NCBI RefSeq assembly: GCF_007845675.1
Contig: NZ_VOBR01000016.1
Coordinates: forward strand, 1-64,000
Source: Lentzea tibetensis
GTDB lineage: Bacteria; Actinomycetota; Actinomycetes; Mycobacteriales; Pseudonocardiaceae
Reading direction: 5' to 3'
DNA: 64,000 nt
Shown here piece after piece: positions 1 to 8,241 of this stretch. Numbering within the stretch: the stretch's first letter is position 1; each line of letters starts with the position of its first letter. The notes beneath the pieces were generated by a model. It had not been told where the DNA came from and ran no database searches. It worked only from the letters and a program-made list of their open reading frames with translations. The translations under genes and the position numbers were made by a program.

Positions 1-101
1 CCAACCGGTGCGTCGGCATCCTGCATGGCTGCCTCAAAACCCGCACGCACTACGACGAGGCGACCGCCTGGTCGCATCGTGTCGAGAAGGCTGCTGCTTG
101 A
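1..101 (+). CDS. C-terminal end of a transposase-like protein, cut by the window edge
   Basis: The third forward frame is open from the window edge to a TGA at 99-101 and encodes about 32 residues with the stretch GILHGCLKTRTHYDEATAW, followed by SHR. This resembles, from memory, the C-terminus of IS110/IS116-like transposases of actinomycetes (an LHxCLxxxxxYxExxAW pattern). The rest of the gene lies outside the window, so it cannot be said whether the element is intact. Bases 102-246 after it contain no gene, only the approach to the next lipoprotein gene. The family call is tentative. Confidence 0.45.
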   Translation, partial: NRCVGILHGCLKTRTHYDEATAWSHRVEKAAA

Positions 102-246
102 CATTCAAGCTCCTGGGATGTCTTTCGGCTCGTGCCGGTTCGGCCGGGCTCGCCTCGTTTCGCTCGCTGCTGGGCGACTTGGCCGGTCACGTGCGCCTGT
201 GAGGGTCCTTGAACCCCGTTCACAGTTGTCTGGCACTGTGGTGGAC

Positions 247-1920
247 ATGAGGCGACTTGGGGGAGTGCTGGCGGCGGCCGTGTTCGGCCTTGCCGCGTGC
301 ACCAACGCGCCACCACCGCCGCTGGTCCCCGATTCCGAGGTCCCGACGATCGTCACGACGGGCCCGAAGATCAAGGAGATCGTGCTCGGCGTCGACGAGG
401 TGAAGGGCGGGTACAACCCGCACACGCTCGCCGGGCAGAGCGCGATGACCACGGCGTTGTCGTCGCTCCTCCTCCCCAGCGCCTTCCGGCCCGCGCAGGA
501 CGGGGCACCGCAGCTGGATCGGACGTTGCTGGTCAGCGCTCAGGTCACCAAGGCCGAGCCGTTCACCGTCACGTACACGATCCGCAGGGACGCGAGCTGG
601 AGTGACAGTGCGCCGATCGCCGCCGAGGACTTCGCGTACCTGTCGGAGCGGATGCGCAACGAGCCCGGCGTGGTGGACGCCGCCGGGTACCGGCTGATCC
701 AGAACGTCGGGTCGCGCGAGGGCGGCAAGGTCGTCGAGGTCACCTTCGCCAAGCCGTTCCCCGGCTGGCGGTCGCTGTTCGGGAACCTGCTGCCCGCCCA
801 CCTGCTCAAGGACGCACCAGGCAACTGGTCCAGCGTGCTGGCCACCGGGTTCCCCGCCACGGCCGGGCCGTTCGCCGTGCGGTCGCTCGACGAGCCGCGC
901 GGTGAGGTCATCCTCGAACGCAGCGATCGGTACTGGGAAGCGCCGACGACACTCGATCGGGTGGTGTTGCGGCGGTCGGGGCACCAGGAGATGGCCGACT
1001 CGCTCAAGGACGGTGACGTCCAGGCCGCGCTGCTGCGGGCGGATGCCATCGCGCTCAACCTGCTGCGGCCCGTGCCGGGCCTGGTCACCAAGGCCGTTCC
1101 GCGCAACGAGGTCGTCCAGCTGCTCGTCCGGCCGGCCAGTCCGCAGCTGGCCACGTCCACGGTGCGCAAGGCGCTGGTCGCCGCGCTCGACCGGGACACG
1201 CTCATCGCCGCGGGCACCGGCAACGGGCCGTCCGCGCAGCTCAGGGCGGACTCGCTCGTGGTGCCGCCGAGCAGGCCCGGCTACCAGGCCACGATTCCGG
1301 CCGGCATCAGCGACAAGGTGAAGGCCGAGCAGCTGCTCACCTCGGCCGGGTACGTCAAGACCGCCGCGGGCTGGGGCAAGGACGGCAAGCCGCTGCAGAT
1401 CAGGATCGCGGCGCAACAAGGCGTCGAGCCCTACCTGACGGTCGCGAACGAGGCGCAGCGCCAACTGAAGGCGTTCGGAATTGATGCCAGCGTCATCACG
1501 CCGAACGCGGAAGAACTGTACGGAAGACTTCTCGTCTCGAAACTCTCCGAGTCCGAAGGATCGGTTGATATCGCCGTTGTGCCGAGGGCCGATGGCGGTG
1601 ATTCGGCGGCGGCGCTGGCCAGCTCATTCGGCTGTGTAACTACGCCACCCGATGGTGGGACCGCCGGACCCGTGAATTCCACCGGATTCTGTGATCGGTC
1701 AATGCAGCCGTCGATCGAAGCTGTGCTCACCGGCAAGACGCCTCTCGCCGACGGACTCACCGCACTGGAGCCCCAGTTGTGGGAACAGGCCGTCGCATTG
1801 CCGTTGTTCCAGGTGGCCGACCTGCTGGCCGTGACACCTGCGGTTTCCGGTGTCGACGCGGGCGCTCCGCTGGCTGGAGTCCTCTCCGGTGCGCCCGAAT
1901 GGCGCAGGCTCGACCGCTGA
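247..1920 (+). CDS. Family-5 extracellular solute-binding lipoprotein
   Basis: About 557 residues. The N-terminus is a lipoprotein signal with lipobox LAAC followed by TNAPPPP, so the mature protein should be anchored on the outer face of the membrane. The body has the look of family-5 peptide/opine/nickel binding proteins (an early VDEVKGGYNPHTLAG segment and a VTYTIRRDASWSD segment, then a long two-lobe body). ATG 247 is chosen because it gives the shortest complete signal peptide; GTG 241 and GTG 238 are in frame and equally lack a clear ribosome binding site. It lies upstream of the transporter operon but has its own intergenic region after it, so it is probably an independent or accessory binding protein for the same kind of substrate. 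Ligand unknown. Confidence 0.8.
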   Translation: MRRLGGVLAAAVFGLAACTNAPPPPLVPDSEVPTIVTTGPKIKEIVLGVDEVKGGYNPHTLAGQSAMTTALSSLLLPSAFRPAQDGAPQLDRTLLVSAQVTKAEPFTVTYTIRRDASWSDSAPIAAEDFAYLSERMRNEPGVVDAAGYRLIQNVGSREGGKVVEVTFAKPFPGWRSLFGNLLPAHLLKDAPGNWSSVLATGFPATAGPFAVRSLDEPRGEVILERSDRYWEAPTTLDRVVLRRSGHQEMADSLKDGDVQAALLRADAIALNLLRPVPGLVTKAVPRNEVVQLLVRPASPQLATSTVRKALVAALDRDTLIAAGTGNGPSAQLRADSLVVPPSRPGYQATIPAGISDKVKAEQLLTSAGYVKTAAGWGKDGKPLQIRIAAQQGVEPYLTVANEAQRQLKAFGIDASVITPNAEELYGRLLVSKLSESEGSVDIAVVPRADGGDSAAALASSFGCVTTPPDGGTAGPVNSTGFCDRSMQPSIEAVLTGKTPLADGLTALEPQLWEQAVALPLFQVADLLAVTPAVSGVDAGAPLAGVLSGAPEWRRLDR

Positions 1921-1961
1921 GTTAATCACCTTCCCAATTAGCTCGAGGTGCGCGTTGCCTC

Positions 1962-1998
1962 GTTCGTTGACAGTATTTCCGGCGTCCGGTTAACGAAC
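1962..1998 (+). promoter_or_regulatory. Probable promoter of the peptide-transporter operon inside an inverted repeat
   Basis: TTGACA at 1967-1972 and TTAACG at 1990-1995 are separated by 17 bases, a good housekeeping promoter. The arms GTTCGTT (1962-1968) and AACGAAC (1992-1998) form an inverted repeat that overlaps both boxes, which is the arrangement expected of a repressor operator. No start codon with a ribosome binding site occurs before 2208, so the transcript would carry a leader of about 200 bases. Confidence 0.55.
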
Positions 1999-2207
1999 GC
2001 TCCCGGCCGGTAATCGGGGTGTAGCTTGCTGCTACCAGCGTGTCACCCTTTGGTCACGATCACGCGTGGGACAGTGACCCGCCCCGCCACCGGTTCTTAC
2101 GGTGCTGCAACGGTGTGTCGGTTCGGGGCGCGTATGACACATCACGGGTTACGGGTGATGAAGGCGCCAACAGGCCGCTTCACCCAGTGCTAGGAGGGCA
2201 CGTGTCG
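1999..2207 (+). other. Long untranslated leader of the transporter operon
   Basis: No gene is seen here. The stretch holds short complementary segments (GGTCAC near 2053 with GTGACC near 2075; GTGTCA near 2040 with TGACAC near 2135), so the leader may fold, but no known riboswitch class is recognised. It ends with the strong ribosome binding site AGGAGG at 2192-2197. Confidence 0.35.
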
Positions 2208-3986
2208 ATGAGTAGAACCAAAGCACTGCCGGTGATCGCGCTGCTTTCTGGCGCGGCTCTCGTGCTGAGCGCGTGTAGCGGCAGTGGAGGTGGCGGAGAT
2301 GCCACCAGTGGCGACGGTTCGATCGCCGAGATGGCGGTCCCGCGTGGTGAGTCGGGTGACACCTACACCGCTCCTGAGACCAAGGAGAGCGACCTCATCG
2401 AGGTGTCGCAGGACAAGCCGTTCACCACGTACAACAACGCCACGGCTGACGGCAACAACTCGTACAACACCTACGCGCTGGCGCTGATCCAGGTGGGCGC
2501 GTACAAGTTGGACGGCAACAACAAGGTCATCCTGAACAAGGATGTCATGGAGTCCGTCGAGGTCACGAACGCGGACCCGCAGGAAGTCACCTGGAAGCTC
2601 AAGTCGGGCGTGAAGTGGTCCGACGGCGAGGCCTGGGACTGCGACGACTTCTACATGCAGTGGTTCACCTCGTCCGGCAAGGTCAAGAAGCCCGACGGCA
2701 GCCCGTACTTCCTGTCGGCCAGCAGCAACGGCTACGAGCTGATCGACGGCTCGTGCAAGGACGACCAGACGTTCGTCGGCAAGTTCTCGGACAAGTACCC
2801 GGACTACCAGGACCTGTTCAGCGCCGACGTGCTCCCCGCGCACATCGTGGAGAAGCAGGCGAACGTCCCCGACATCACCAAGCTGACGGCCACCAGTGAC
2901 GCCGCGCAGCTCGCTGCGGTGGCGGAGTTCTGGAACACGAAGTGGAACGGCTTCGACAAGGCCATCCAGCCGGGCTCCGGCCCGTACGTGATGACCGAGT
3001 TCGTCGCCAACCAGTCCGTGACGCTGGAGCGCAACCCGAACTGGGTCGGCAAGAAGGGTGGCCCGAAGAAGATCTTCATCAAGGCCATTCCGGACCCGGT
3101 CGCCCAGGCTCAGGCGCTGGAGAACAACGAGGTCAAGGTCAACGGCCTGACCCAGCCCGACGTCAACGCCGCCACCCGCCTGAAGGGCCTCGCGTCCCAG
3201 GGCATCACCTTCGGCGCGGCTCCGGGTCTCTCCTTCGAGCACCTCGACCTGAACTTCAAGCACCCCGCTCTGAAGCAGAAGGAAGTTCGCCAGGCGTTCT
3301 TCCAGTGCGTGAAGCGCCAGGACATCGCGGACAAGCTGATCGCCGAGATCCAGAGCGACGTCAAGCCGCTCGGCTCGCTGATCTTCTTCCCGAGCGACGA
3401 GGGCTACAAGGACCTCTACGCGGACAAGAGCAAGGGCAGTGCGGACGAGGCCAAGAAGGTCCTCTCCGGTGCCGGCTGGACCCAGGGTGCCGACGGCATC
3501 TTCGCGAAGGACGGCGTGAAGGCGTCCTTCAAGATCAGCCACACCGACATCCCGCGCCGCAAGCAGACGGTCGAGCTCATCCAGGGCCATTGCAAGGAAG
3601 CCGGTATCGAGGTCATCGACGACACCGACCCGAACTTCCTCGACAAGCGCGTGAGCGACGGTGACTACGAGGTCGCCCTGTTCGCGTGGTCCGGTGGCCC
3701 GTACAAGAGCTCCAAGAAGTCCATCTACGAGACGGGCGGCGGCCAGAACTGGCAGGGCGTCTCCTCGAAGGGCTACGACGAGAACTTCAAGAAGGCCGTC
3801 TCGCAGACGTCGATCTCCGACGCGCTGAAGTACTACCAGGAGGCCGACAAGGCGCTGGCCGACGAGTACGCGTCACTGCCGCTGTTCCAGATGCCCAACA
3901 TGTGGGCGTTCAAGGGCATCGACCGCGTGTACTTCCAGAGCCAGTACGGCGTCGCCACCTACGCCAACGAGTGGCAGCTGAAGTGA
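2208..3986 (+). CDS. Family-5 (DppA/OppA-like) substrate-binding lipoprotein of an ABC transporter
   Basis: About 592 residues. It has a lipoprotein signal with lipobox LSAC followed by a Ser/Gly-rich linker, then a family-5 solute-binding fold with a VTWKLKSGVKWSDGE segment and a SGPYVMTEF segment typical of DppA/OppA-like proteins. ATG 2208 sits 10 bases after AGGAGG; GTG 2202 is also in frame but only 4 bases away. It is the first gene of a five-gene operon with two permeases and two ATPases and should deliver peptides or a related substrate to them. A hairpin just downstream (4019-4043) may keep the binding protein more abundant than the membrane parts. Substrate not determined. Confidence 0.9.
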   Translation: MSRTKALPVIALLSGAALVLSACSGSGGGGDATSGDGSIAEMAVPRGESGDTYTAPETKESDLIEVSQDKPFTTYNNATADGNNSYNTYALALIQVGAYKLDGNNKVILNKDVMESVEVTNADPQEVTWKLKSGVKWSDGEAWDCDDFYMQWFTSSGKVKKPDGSPYFLSASSNGYELIDGSCKDDQTFVGKFSDKYPDYQDLFSADVLPAHIVEKQANVPDITKLTATSDAAQLAAVAEFWNTKWNGFDKAIQPGSGPYVMTEFVANQSVTLERNPNWVGKKGGPKKIFIKAIPDPVAQAQALENNEVKVNGLTQPDVNAATRLKGLASQGITFGAAPGLSFEHLDLNFKHPALKQKEVRQAFFQCVKRQDIADKLIAEIQSDVKPLGSLIFFPSDEGYKDLYADKSKGSADEAKKVLSGAGWTQGADGIFAKDGVKASFKISHTDIPRRKQTVELIQGHCKEAGIEVIDDTDPNFLDKRVSDGDYEVALFAWSGGPYKSSKKSIYETGGGQNWQGVSSKGYDENFKKAVSQTSISDALKYYQEADKALADEYASLPLFQMPNMWAFKGIDRVYFQSQYGVATYANEWQLK

Positions 3987-4018
3987 TCTTGTTCAGCAGG
4001 TAGTAAGACCTATGGGGC

Positions 4019-4046
4019 GGGGTCGGACCACGAGTCCGGCCCCGTT
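4019..4046 (+). terminator. Hairpin between binding protein and permease genes (attenuator-like)
   Basis: Arms 4019-4028 and 4034-4043 pair over 10 bp with one G-U pair around a CACGA loop, followed by GTT. The lack of a long T run and the operon continuing downstream suggest partial termination or 3'-end protection of the binding-protein message. Confidence 0.55.
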
Positions 4047-4152
4047 CTCCTGGGTTCCCCCCGACTTCACACCGCGCGTACAGTCCGCGCAGGAGGGTTC
4101 CCGTGCCCGGCCTCACCCCCCAGGCCACCGGGTGCCGTCAAGGAGCTTGATC

Positions 4153-5151
4153 GTGATTCGCTACATACTTCGCCGACTTCTCATATCGATACCGATCTTG
4201 TTGATCGGTAGCTTCCTCTGCTACGTCCTCGTTGCCACGGCGGGCAACCCACTGGCTGAAATGCGTGCGAAGCCAGGCGTGACGGAGGCTCAGGTCCAGC
4301 AGGTGGCCAACGAGCTCGGCCTCAACCGGCCGGTGCTGGTCCGGTACTGGGACTGGCTGACGAACTTCGTGCAGGGCGACTGGGGCACGAGCGTCGCGCT
4401 CGGCCAGGCGCGCGCCGAGGTCCAGCCGGCCATCATGGACGCGCTCTGGACCACCGGACGCCTCGTGCTCGGCGCCGAGCTGCTCGCGCTCACGCTGGGC
4501 GTCGCGGTCGGTGTCCTCGCGGCCGTCAAGCAGTACTCGATCTTCGACTACCTCGCCACGAGCACCGCGTTCCTGATGTTCTCGATGCCGATCTTCTGCG
4601 TCGCCGTCATCATCAAGAACTACGGCATCCAGTTCAACAACGTGCTGGAGTCGATCGGTCTGCAGCGCTGGCTGACCACGGCGGGCCCGCGTGAAGGCGG
4701 GTTCTCCGGCAGCATCGGTGACGCGATATTCAAGTACACCGGCACCTTCCTGCTGCCCACGGTCAGCCTCATGCTGATCAGCTTCGCGGCGTACAGCCGG
4801 TTCGAACGGGCCTCGATGCTGGAGATCATGCACTCCGACTTCGTGCGCACCGCGCGGGCGAAGGGCATCTCGCAGAGCCGCGTGATCTTCCGCCACGCGT
4901 TCCGCAACGCGCTCATCCCCGTCGCGACGCTGTTCTCGCTGAACTTCGGCGCCGTCTTCGCCGGCGCGATCATCACCGAGACGGTCTTCGGCTGGGTGGG
5001 CATGGGTACGCGTCTCGTCGAGGCGGTGCGCAACTTCGACCCGTCCATGCTCATGGGCTGGCTCGCGGTGACCGCGACCATGGTCGTCCTGTTCAACCTG
5101 GTTGCCGACATCGTGTACGGCATCCTCGACCCGAGGATCCGACTTGGCTAA
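4153..5151 (+). CDS. ABC transporter permease, DppB/OppB type
   Basis: About 332 residues beginning VIRYILRRLLISIPILLIG, the classic N-terminal first helix of DppB-like permeases. Five further hydrophobic segments follow, with the EAA-like cytoplasmic loop MHSDFVRTARAKGIS (ARAKG motif) that docks on the ATPase. GTG 4153 is preceded by AAGGAG at 4140-4145. Its 3' end overlaps the next permease by 8 bases, so the two membrane subunits are translationally coupled. It forms half of the transmembrane channel of the importer. Confidence 0.92.
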   Translation: MIRYILRRLLISIPILLIGSFLCYVLVATAGNPLAEMRAKPGVTEAQVQQVANELGLNRPVLVRYWDWLTNFVQGDWGTSVALGQARAEVQPAIMDALWTTGRLVLGAELLALTLGVAVGVLAAVKQYSIFDYLATSTAFLMFSMPIFCVAVIIKNYGIQFNNVLESIGLQRWLTTAGPREGGFSGSIGDAIFKYTGTFLLPTVSLMLISFAAYSRFERASMLEIMHSDFVRTARAKGISQSRVIFRHAFRNALIPVATLFSLNFGAVFAGAIITETVFGWVGMGTRLVEAVRNFDPSMLMGWLAVTATMVVLFNLVADIVYGILDPRIRLG

Positions 5152-6076
5152 CGTCAACCTCACCTCAGCGTCCCTGCCGCCCGCGGGCGTCGGTACCGAC
5201 AGCTCGCACGAGTTCGACGCGGCCACCACCAGGACGCAGGGCCAGCTCGTGCTTCGCCGGTTCCTCCGGCACCGCATGGCGATGATCAGCTTCGGTGTGT
5301 TCATCGCACTGGTGGTCTTCGCGTTCATCGGCCCGCTGGTGTGGTCCTACGACTTCGAGGACGTCTCCAGCAAGGCCTACCAGGCGCCCAGCATCGGCCA
5401 CCCGCTCGGCACCACGCAGGTCGGCAAGGACATGCTGGCGCTGCTGATGCGCGGCACCGGCTACTCGCTGCAGATCGCGCTCGTCGTCGCGGCGCTCGCC
5501 ACGGTCATCGGCGTCGTGTTCGGCGCCCTCGCGGGTTACCTGCGCGGGTTCGTCGACAACGCGCTGATGCGGCTCGTCGACCTCATGCTGATCGTCCCGC
5601 AGATCGCCGTCGCGGCCATCGTCGTGAAGGGCTTCTCGGGCAGCTGGTACGTCGTCGCTCTCGTGCTCGCGGCCTTCGCGTGGATGTCCATCGCCCGCAT
5701 CACCCGCGGTGAGACGCTCTCCCTGTCGCAGCGCGAGTTCATCGAGGCGGCCAGGGCGTGCGGCGCGACGACGCCGCGGATCATCTTCAAGCACCTCGTC
5801 CCCAACATGATCGGCAGCATCACGGTCAACGCGACCCTCGCGATCGCGGCGGCCGTGCTGACCGAGGCCGCACTGTCGTTCCTCGGCCTGGGCGTGCGCC
5901 CGCCGGACACCTCGCTCGGTGTGATCGTGCAGGAGAACTACGGGCAGTTCCTCAACCGTCCCTGGCTGTTCTGGGGACCGTTCGTGGTGCTCGTGTCCCT
6001 CTCCCTCGCGGTCAACTTCATCGGCGACGGTCTGCGCGACGCGTTCGACCCCCGGCAGACGAAGGTGCGTGCCTGA
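5144..6076 (+). CDS. ABC transporter permease, DppC/OppC type
   Basis: About 310 residues. A hydrophilic N-terminus precedes the first helix (FLRHRMAMISFGVFIALVVF, an OppC_N-type segment); then come GTTQVGKDMLALLMRGTGYS, further helices and the EAA loop FIEAARACGATTPRIIFKH. The chosen start is TTG 5144, with GAGGA at 5133-5137; no ATG or GTG lies in frame near the conserved region except far upstream in the previous gene. It overlaps the upstream permease by 8 bases and the ATPase gene by one base (TGATG). It pairs with the DppB-like subunit to form the channel. Confidence 0.9.
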   Translation: MANVNLTSASLPPAGVGTDSSHEFDAATTRTQGQLVLRRFLRHRMAMISFGVFIALVVFAFIGPLVWSYDFEDVSSKAYQAPSIGHPLGTTQVGKDMLALLMRGTGYSLQIALVVAALATVIGVVFGALAGYLRGFVDNALMRLVDLMLIVPQIAVAAIVVKGFSGSWYVVALVLAAFAWMSIARITRGETLSLSQREFIEAARACGATTPRIIFKHLVPNMIGSITVNATLAIAAAVLTEAALSFLGLGVRPPDTSLGVIVQENYGQFLNRPWLFWGPFVVLVSLSLAVNFIGDGLRDAFDPRQTKVRA

Positions 6077-7233
6077 TGTCCCAGGTTTCCGAACTGACGG
6101 AGGACTTCCTCCCCTCCGACTCCACCACCCCGCTGCTCTCGGTCGAAGGCCTCTCGGTCACGTTCCCGACCGACGACGGCGACGTGCGCGCGGTGCGCAA
6201 CGTGTCGTTCGACCTCAACTCCGGTGACGTGCTCGGCATCGTGGGTGAGTCGGGGTCGGGCAAGTCGGTCTCCTCCATGGCGATCATGGGTCTGCTGCCG
6301 GGATCGGCGCGGATCGAGGGCTCCATCCGCTACCGCGGCCAGGAGCTCGTCGGCCGCAACTACAAGCAGATGCAGCCGTTCCGCTCCAAGCACATCTCGA
6401 TGATCTTCCAGGACCCGATGACGTCGCTCAACCCGGTTTACACCGTGGGCTGGCAGCTCGCGGAGACCTACCGGGCGCACCACAACGTCTCGAAGAAGGC
6501 GGCGTGGGCGAAGGCCGTCGAGTCGCTGGAGCTGGTCGGCATCCCGCAGCCGGACAAGCGTGCGGCGCAGTACCCGCACGAGTTCTCCGGCGGCATGCGG
6601 CAGCGCGTCGTGATCGCCATGGCGATCATCAACGACCCCAGCGTCATCATCGCCGACGAGCCGACGACCGCACTGGACGTCACCGTGCAGGCGCAGATCC
6701 TCGACACGATGCTGCGCATCCAGCAGGAGACCGACGCCGCGATCGTCATGATCACGCACGACCTCGGTGTCGTCGCCGGCATGGTCAACCGCGTGCAGGT
6801 CATGTACGGCGGCACGGTCGTCGAGTCCGGTCCGGTCGACGACGTCTTCGAGGCGCCGCGCATGCCGTACACCGTCGGCCTGCTCGGCTCCGTGCCGAAC
6901 CCGTCGACGCTGGGCAAGCGCCTCACCCCGATCAAGGGTGCGCCGCCCTCGCTGGTGAACCTGCCGTCCGGCTGCGCCTTCTCACCGCGCTGCCCGCTCG
7001 TCGCCGAGGTGTGCCACGAGTCGGAGCCGGTGCTGGCCGAGGCCGGTGTCAGCAACCACCGTTCCCGGTGTCACCGCTGGGAGCACCTGGCGACGCTGGA
7101 GAACCCGCAGAAGCTGTTCCTCACCGAGGAGATCGGCGTCGTGGAGAACCCGGCCTCGCTCACCGTGGCCGACCCGGACATCCCGGTGATCGCGGACATT
7201 GTTTCCGTTGATTTCGAAGGAGACAAGTCGTGA
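6076..7233 (+). CDS. ABC transporter ATPase, DppD/OppD type
   Basis: About 385 residues. Walker A GESGSGKS is at residues 57-64, the signature is SGGMRQR, and Walker B is [12 protein letters not shown], followed by the switch His in MITHDLG. The C-terminal oligopeptide-transporter domain carries the usual cysteines ([15 protein letters not shown]). The tail after that domain is longer than in many DppD proteins and acidic, without a recognised motif. The gene starts on the ATG of a TGATG junction and overlaps the next ATPase by four bases (GTGA). It powers import together with the DppF-like subunit. Confidence 0.93.
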   Translation: MSQVSELTEDFLPSDSTTPLLSVEGLSVTFPTDDGDVRAVRNVSFDLNSGDVLGIVGESGSGKSVSSMAIMGLLPGSARIEGSIRYRGQELVGRNYKQMQPFRSKHISMIFQDPMTSLNPVYTVGWQLAETYRAHHNVSKKAAWAKAVESLELVGIPQPDKRAAQYPHEFSGGMRQRVVIAMAIINDPSVIIADEPTTALDVTVQAQILDTMLRIQQETDAAIVMITHDLGVVAGMVNRVQVMYGGTVVESGPVDDVFEAPRMPYTVGLLGSVPNPSTLGKRLTPIKGAPPSLVNLPSGCAFSPRCPLVAEVCHESEPVLAEAGVSNHRSRCHRWEHLATLENPQKLFLTEEIGVVENPASLTVADPDIPVIADIVSVDFEGDKS

Positions 7234-8237
7234 CCGCCGTCAGCTCTTCCGGGCCCCTCCTGGAGGTCACGGACCTCGTCAAGTCCTTCCCGGTGCGGGG
7301 CAAGGGGATCATCCCTCGCTCCGTCGGTGAGGTGCAGGCCGTCTCCGGCATCTCGTTCAAGCTGGAGGCGGGCGAGACGCTCGGTCTGGTCGGCGAGTCG
7401 GGCTGCGGCAAGTCGACGACCGGCCGCGCGATCCTCCAGCTGCACAAGCCGACCTCGGGCTCGGTGAAGTTCGAGGGCCGCGAGCTCACGTCGATGAGCA
7501 CCAAGCAGCTCCGGCCGCTGCGCAAGGACATCCAGATCGTGTTCCAGGACCCGTACGCTTCGCTGAACCCGAAGTGGCAGGTCAACGACATCATCGCGGA
7601 GCCGCTGCGCATCCACGGCAGGGAGAAGGGCGTGCAGGGCCGGGTCAACGAGCTCATGGAGCTCGTCGGCCTCAACCCGGAGCACCGCAACAGGTACCCG
7701 CACGAGTTCTCCGGCGGCCAGCGCCAGCGCATCGGCATCGCGCGTGCGCTCGCGCTCAACCCGAAGTTCCTCGTGCTGGACGAGCCGGTGTCCGCACTGG
7801 ACGTCTCCGTCCAGGCGGGCGTGGTGAACCTGCTGGAGGAGCTGCAGGACCGGCTCGGGCTCGCGTACCTGTTCGTCGCGCACGACCTGTCGGTCGTCCG
7901 GCACATCTCGGACCGGGTCGCGGTCATGTACCTCGGCAAGATCATCGAGATGGGTGACCGCGAGGCCATCTACAGCAGGCCGATGCACCCCTACACCCAG
8001 GCGCTGCTGTCCGCGGTGCCGATGCCGGACCCGAAGGCGGAGCGCCAGCGCCAGCGGATCGTGCTCACGGGTGACGTGCCGTCGCCGGTGAACCCGCCGT
8101 CGGGCTGCCGGTTCCGCACGCGGTGCTGGAAGGCGCAGGACATCTGCGCCACCGAGGAGCCGAAGCTCGAGTTCCGCGGCTCGCCGGAGGGCACCATGTC
8201 GGCGTGCCACTTCGCCGAAGAGAAGTCCGTGGTCTGA
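7230..8237 (+). CDS. ABC transporter ATPase, DppF/OppF type
   Basis: 335 residues. Walker A GESGCGKS is at residues 55-62, the signature is SGGQRQR, Walker B is [12 protein letters not shown], and FVAHDLS is the His switch. The C-terminal domain again has the paired cysteines ([16 protein letters not shown]). GTG 7230 overlaps the stop of the DppD-like gene and is preceded by AAGGAG. It is the last gene of the operon; a strong hairpin terminator begins 14 bases after its stop. With its partner it forms the heterodimeric ATPase of the importer. Confidence 0.93.
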   Translation: MTAVSSSGPLLEVTDLVKSFPVRGKGIIPRSVGEVQAVSGISFKLEAGETLGLVGESGCGKSTTGRAILQLHKPTSGSVKFEGRELTSMSTKQLRPLRKDIQIVFQDPYASLNPKWQVNDIIAEPLRIHGREKGVQGRVNELMELVGLNPEHRNRYPHEFSGGQRQRIGIARALALNPKFLVLDEPVSALDVSVQAGVVNLLEELQDRLGLAYLFVAHDLSVVRHISDRVAVMYLGKIIEMGDREAIYSRPMHPYTQALLSAVPMPDPKAERQRQRIVLTGDVPSPVNPPSGCRFRTRCWKAQDICATEEPKLEFRGSPEGTMSACHFAEEKSVV

Positions 8238-8241
8238 GAGT

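Noticed and set aside
220-1464. Long minus-strand open frame opposite the first lipoprotein gene
   Set aside because: It is arginine-rich shadow coding produced by high GC; the plus-strand protein has a signal peptide and a family fold.
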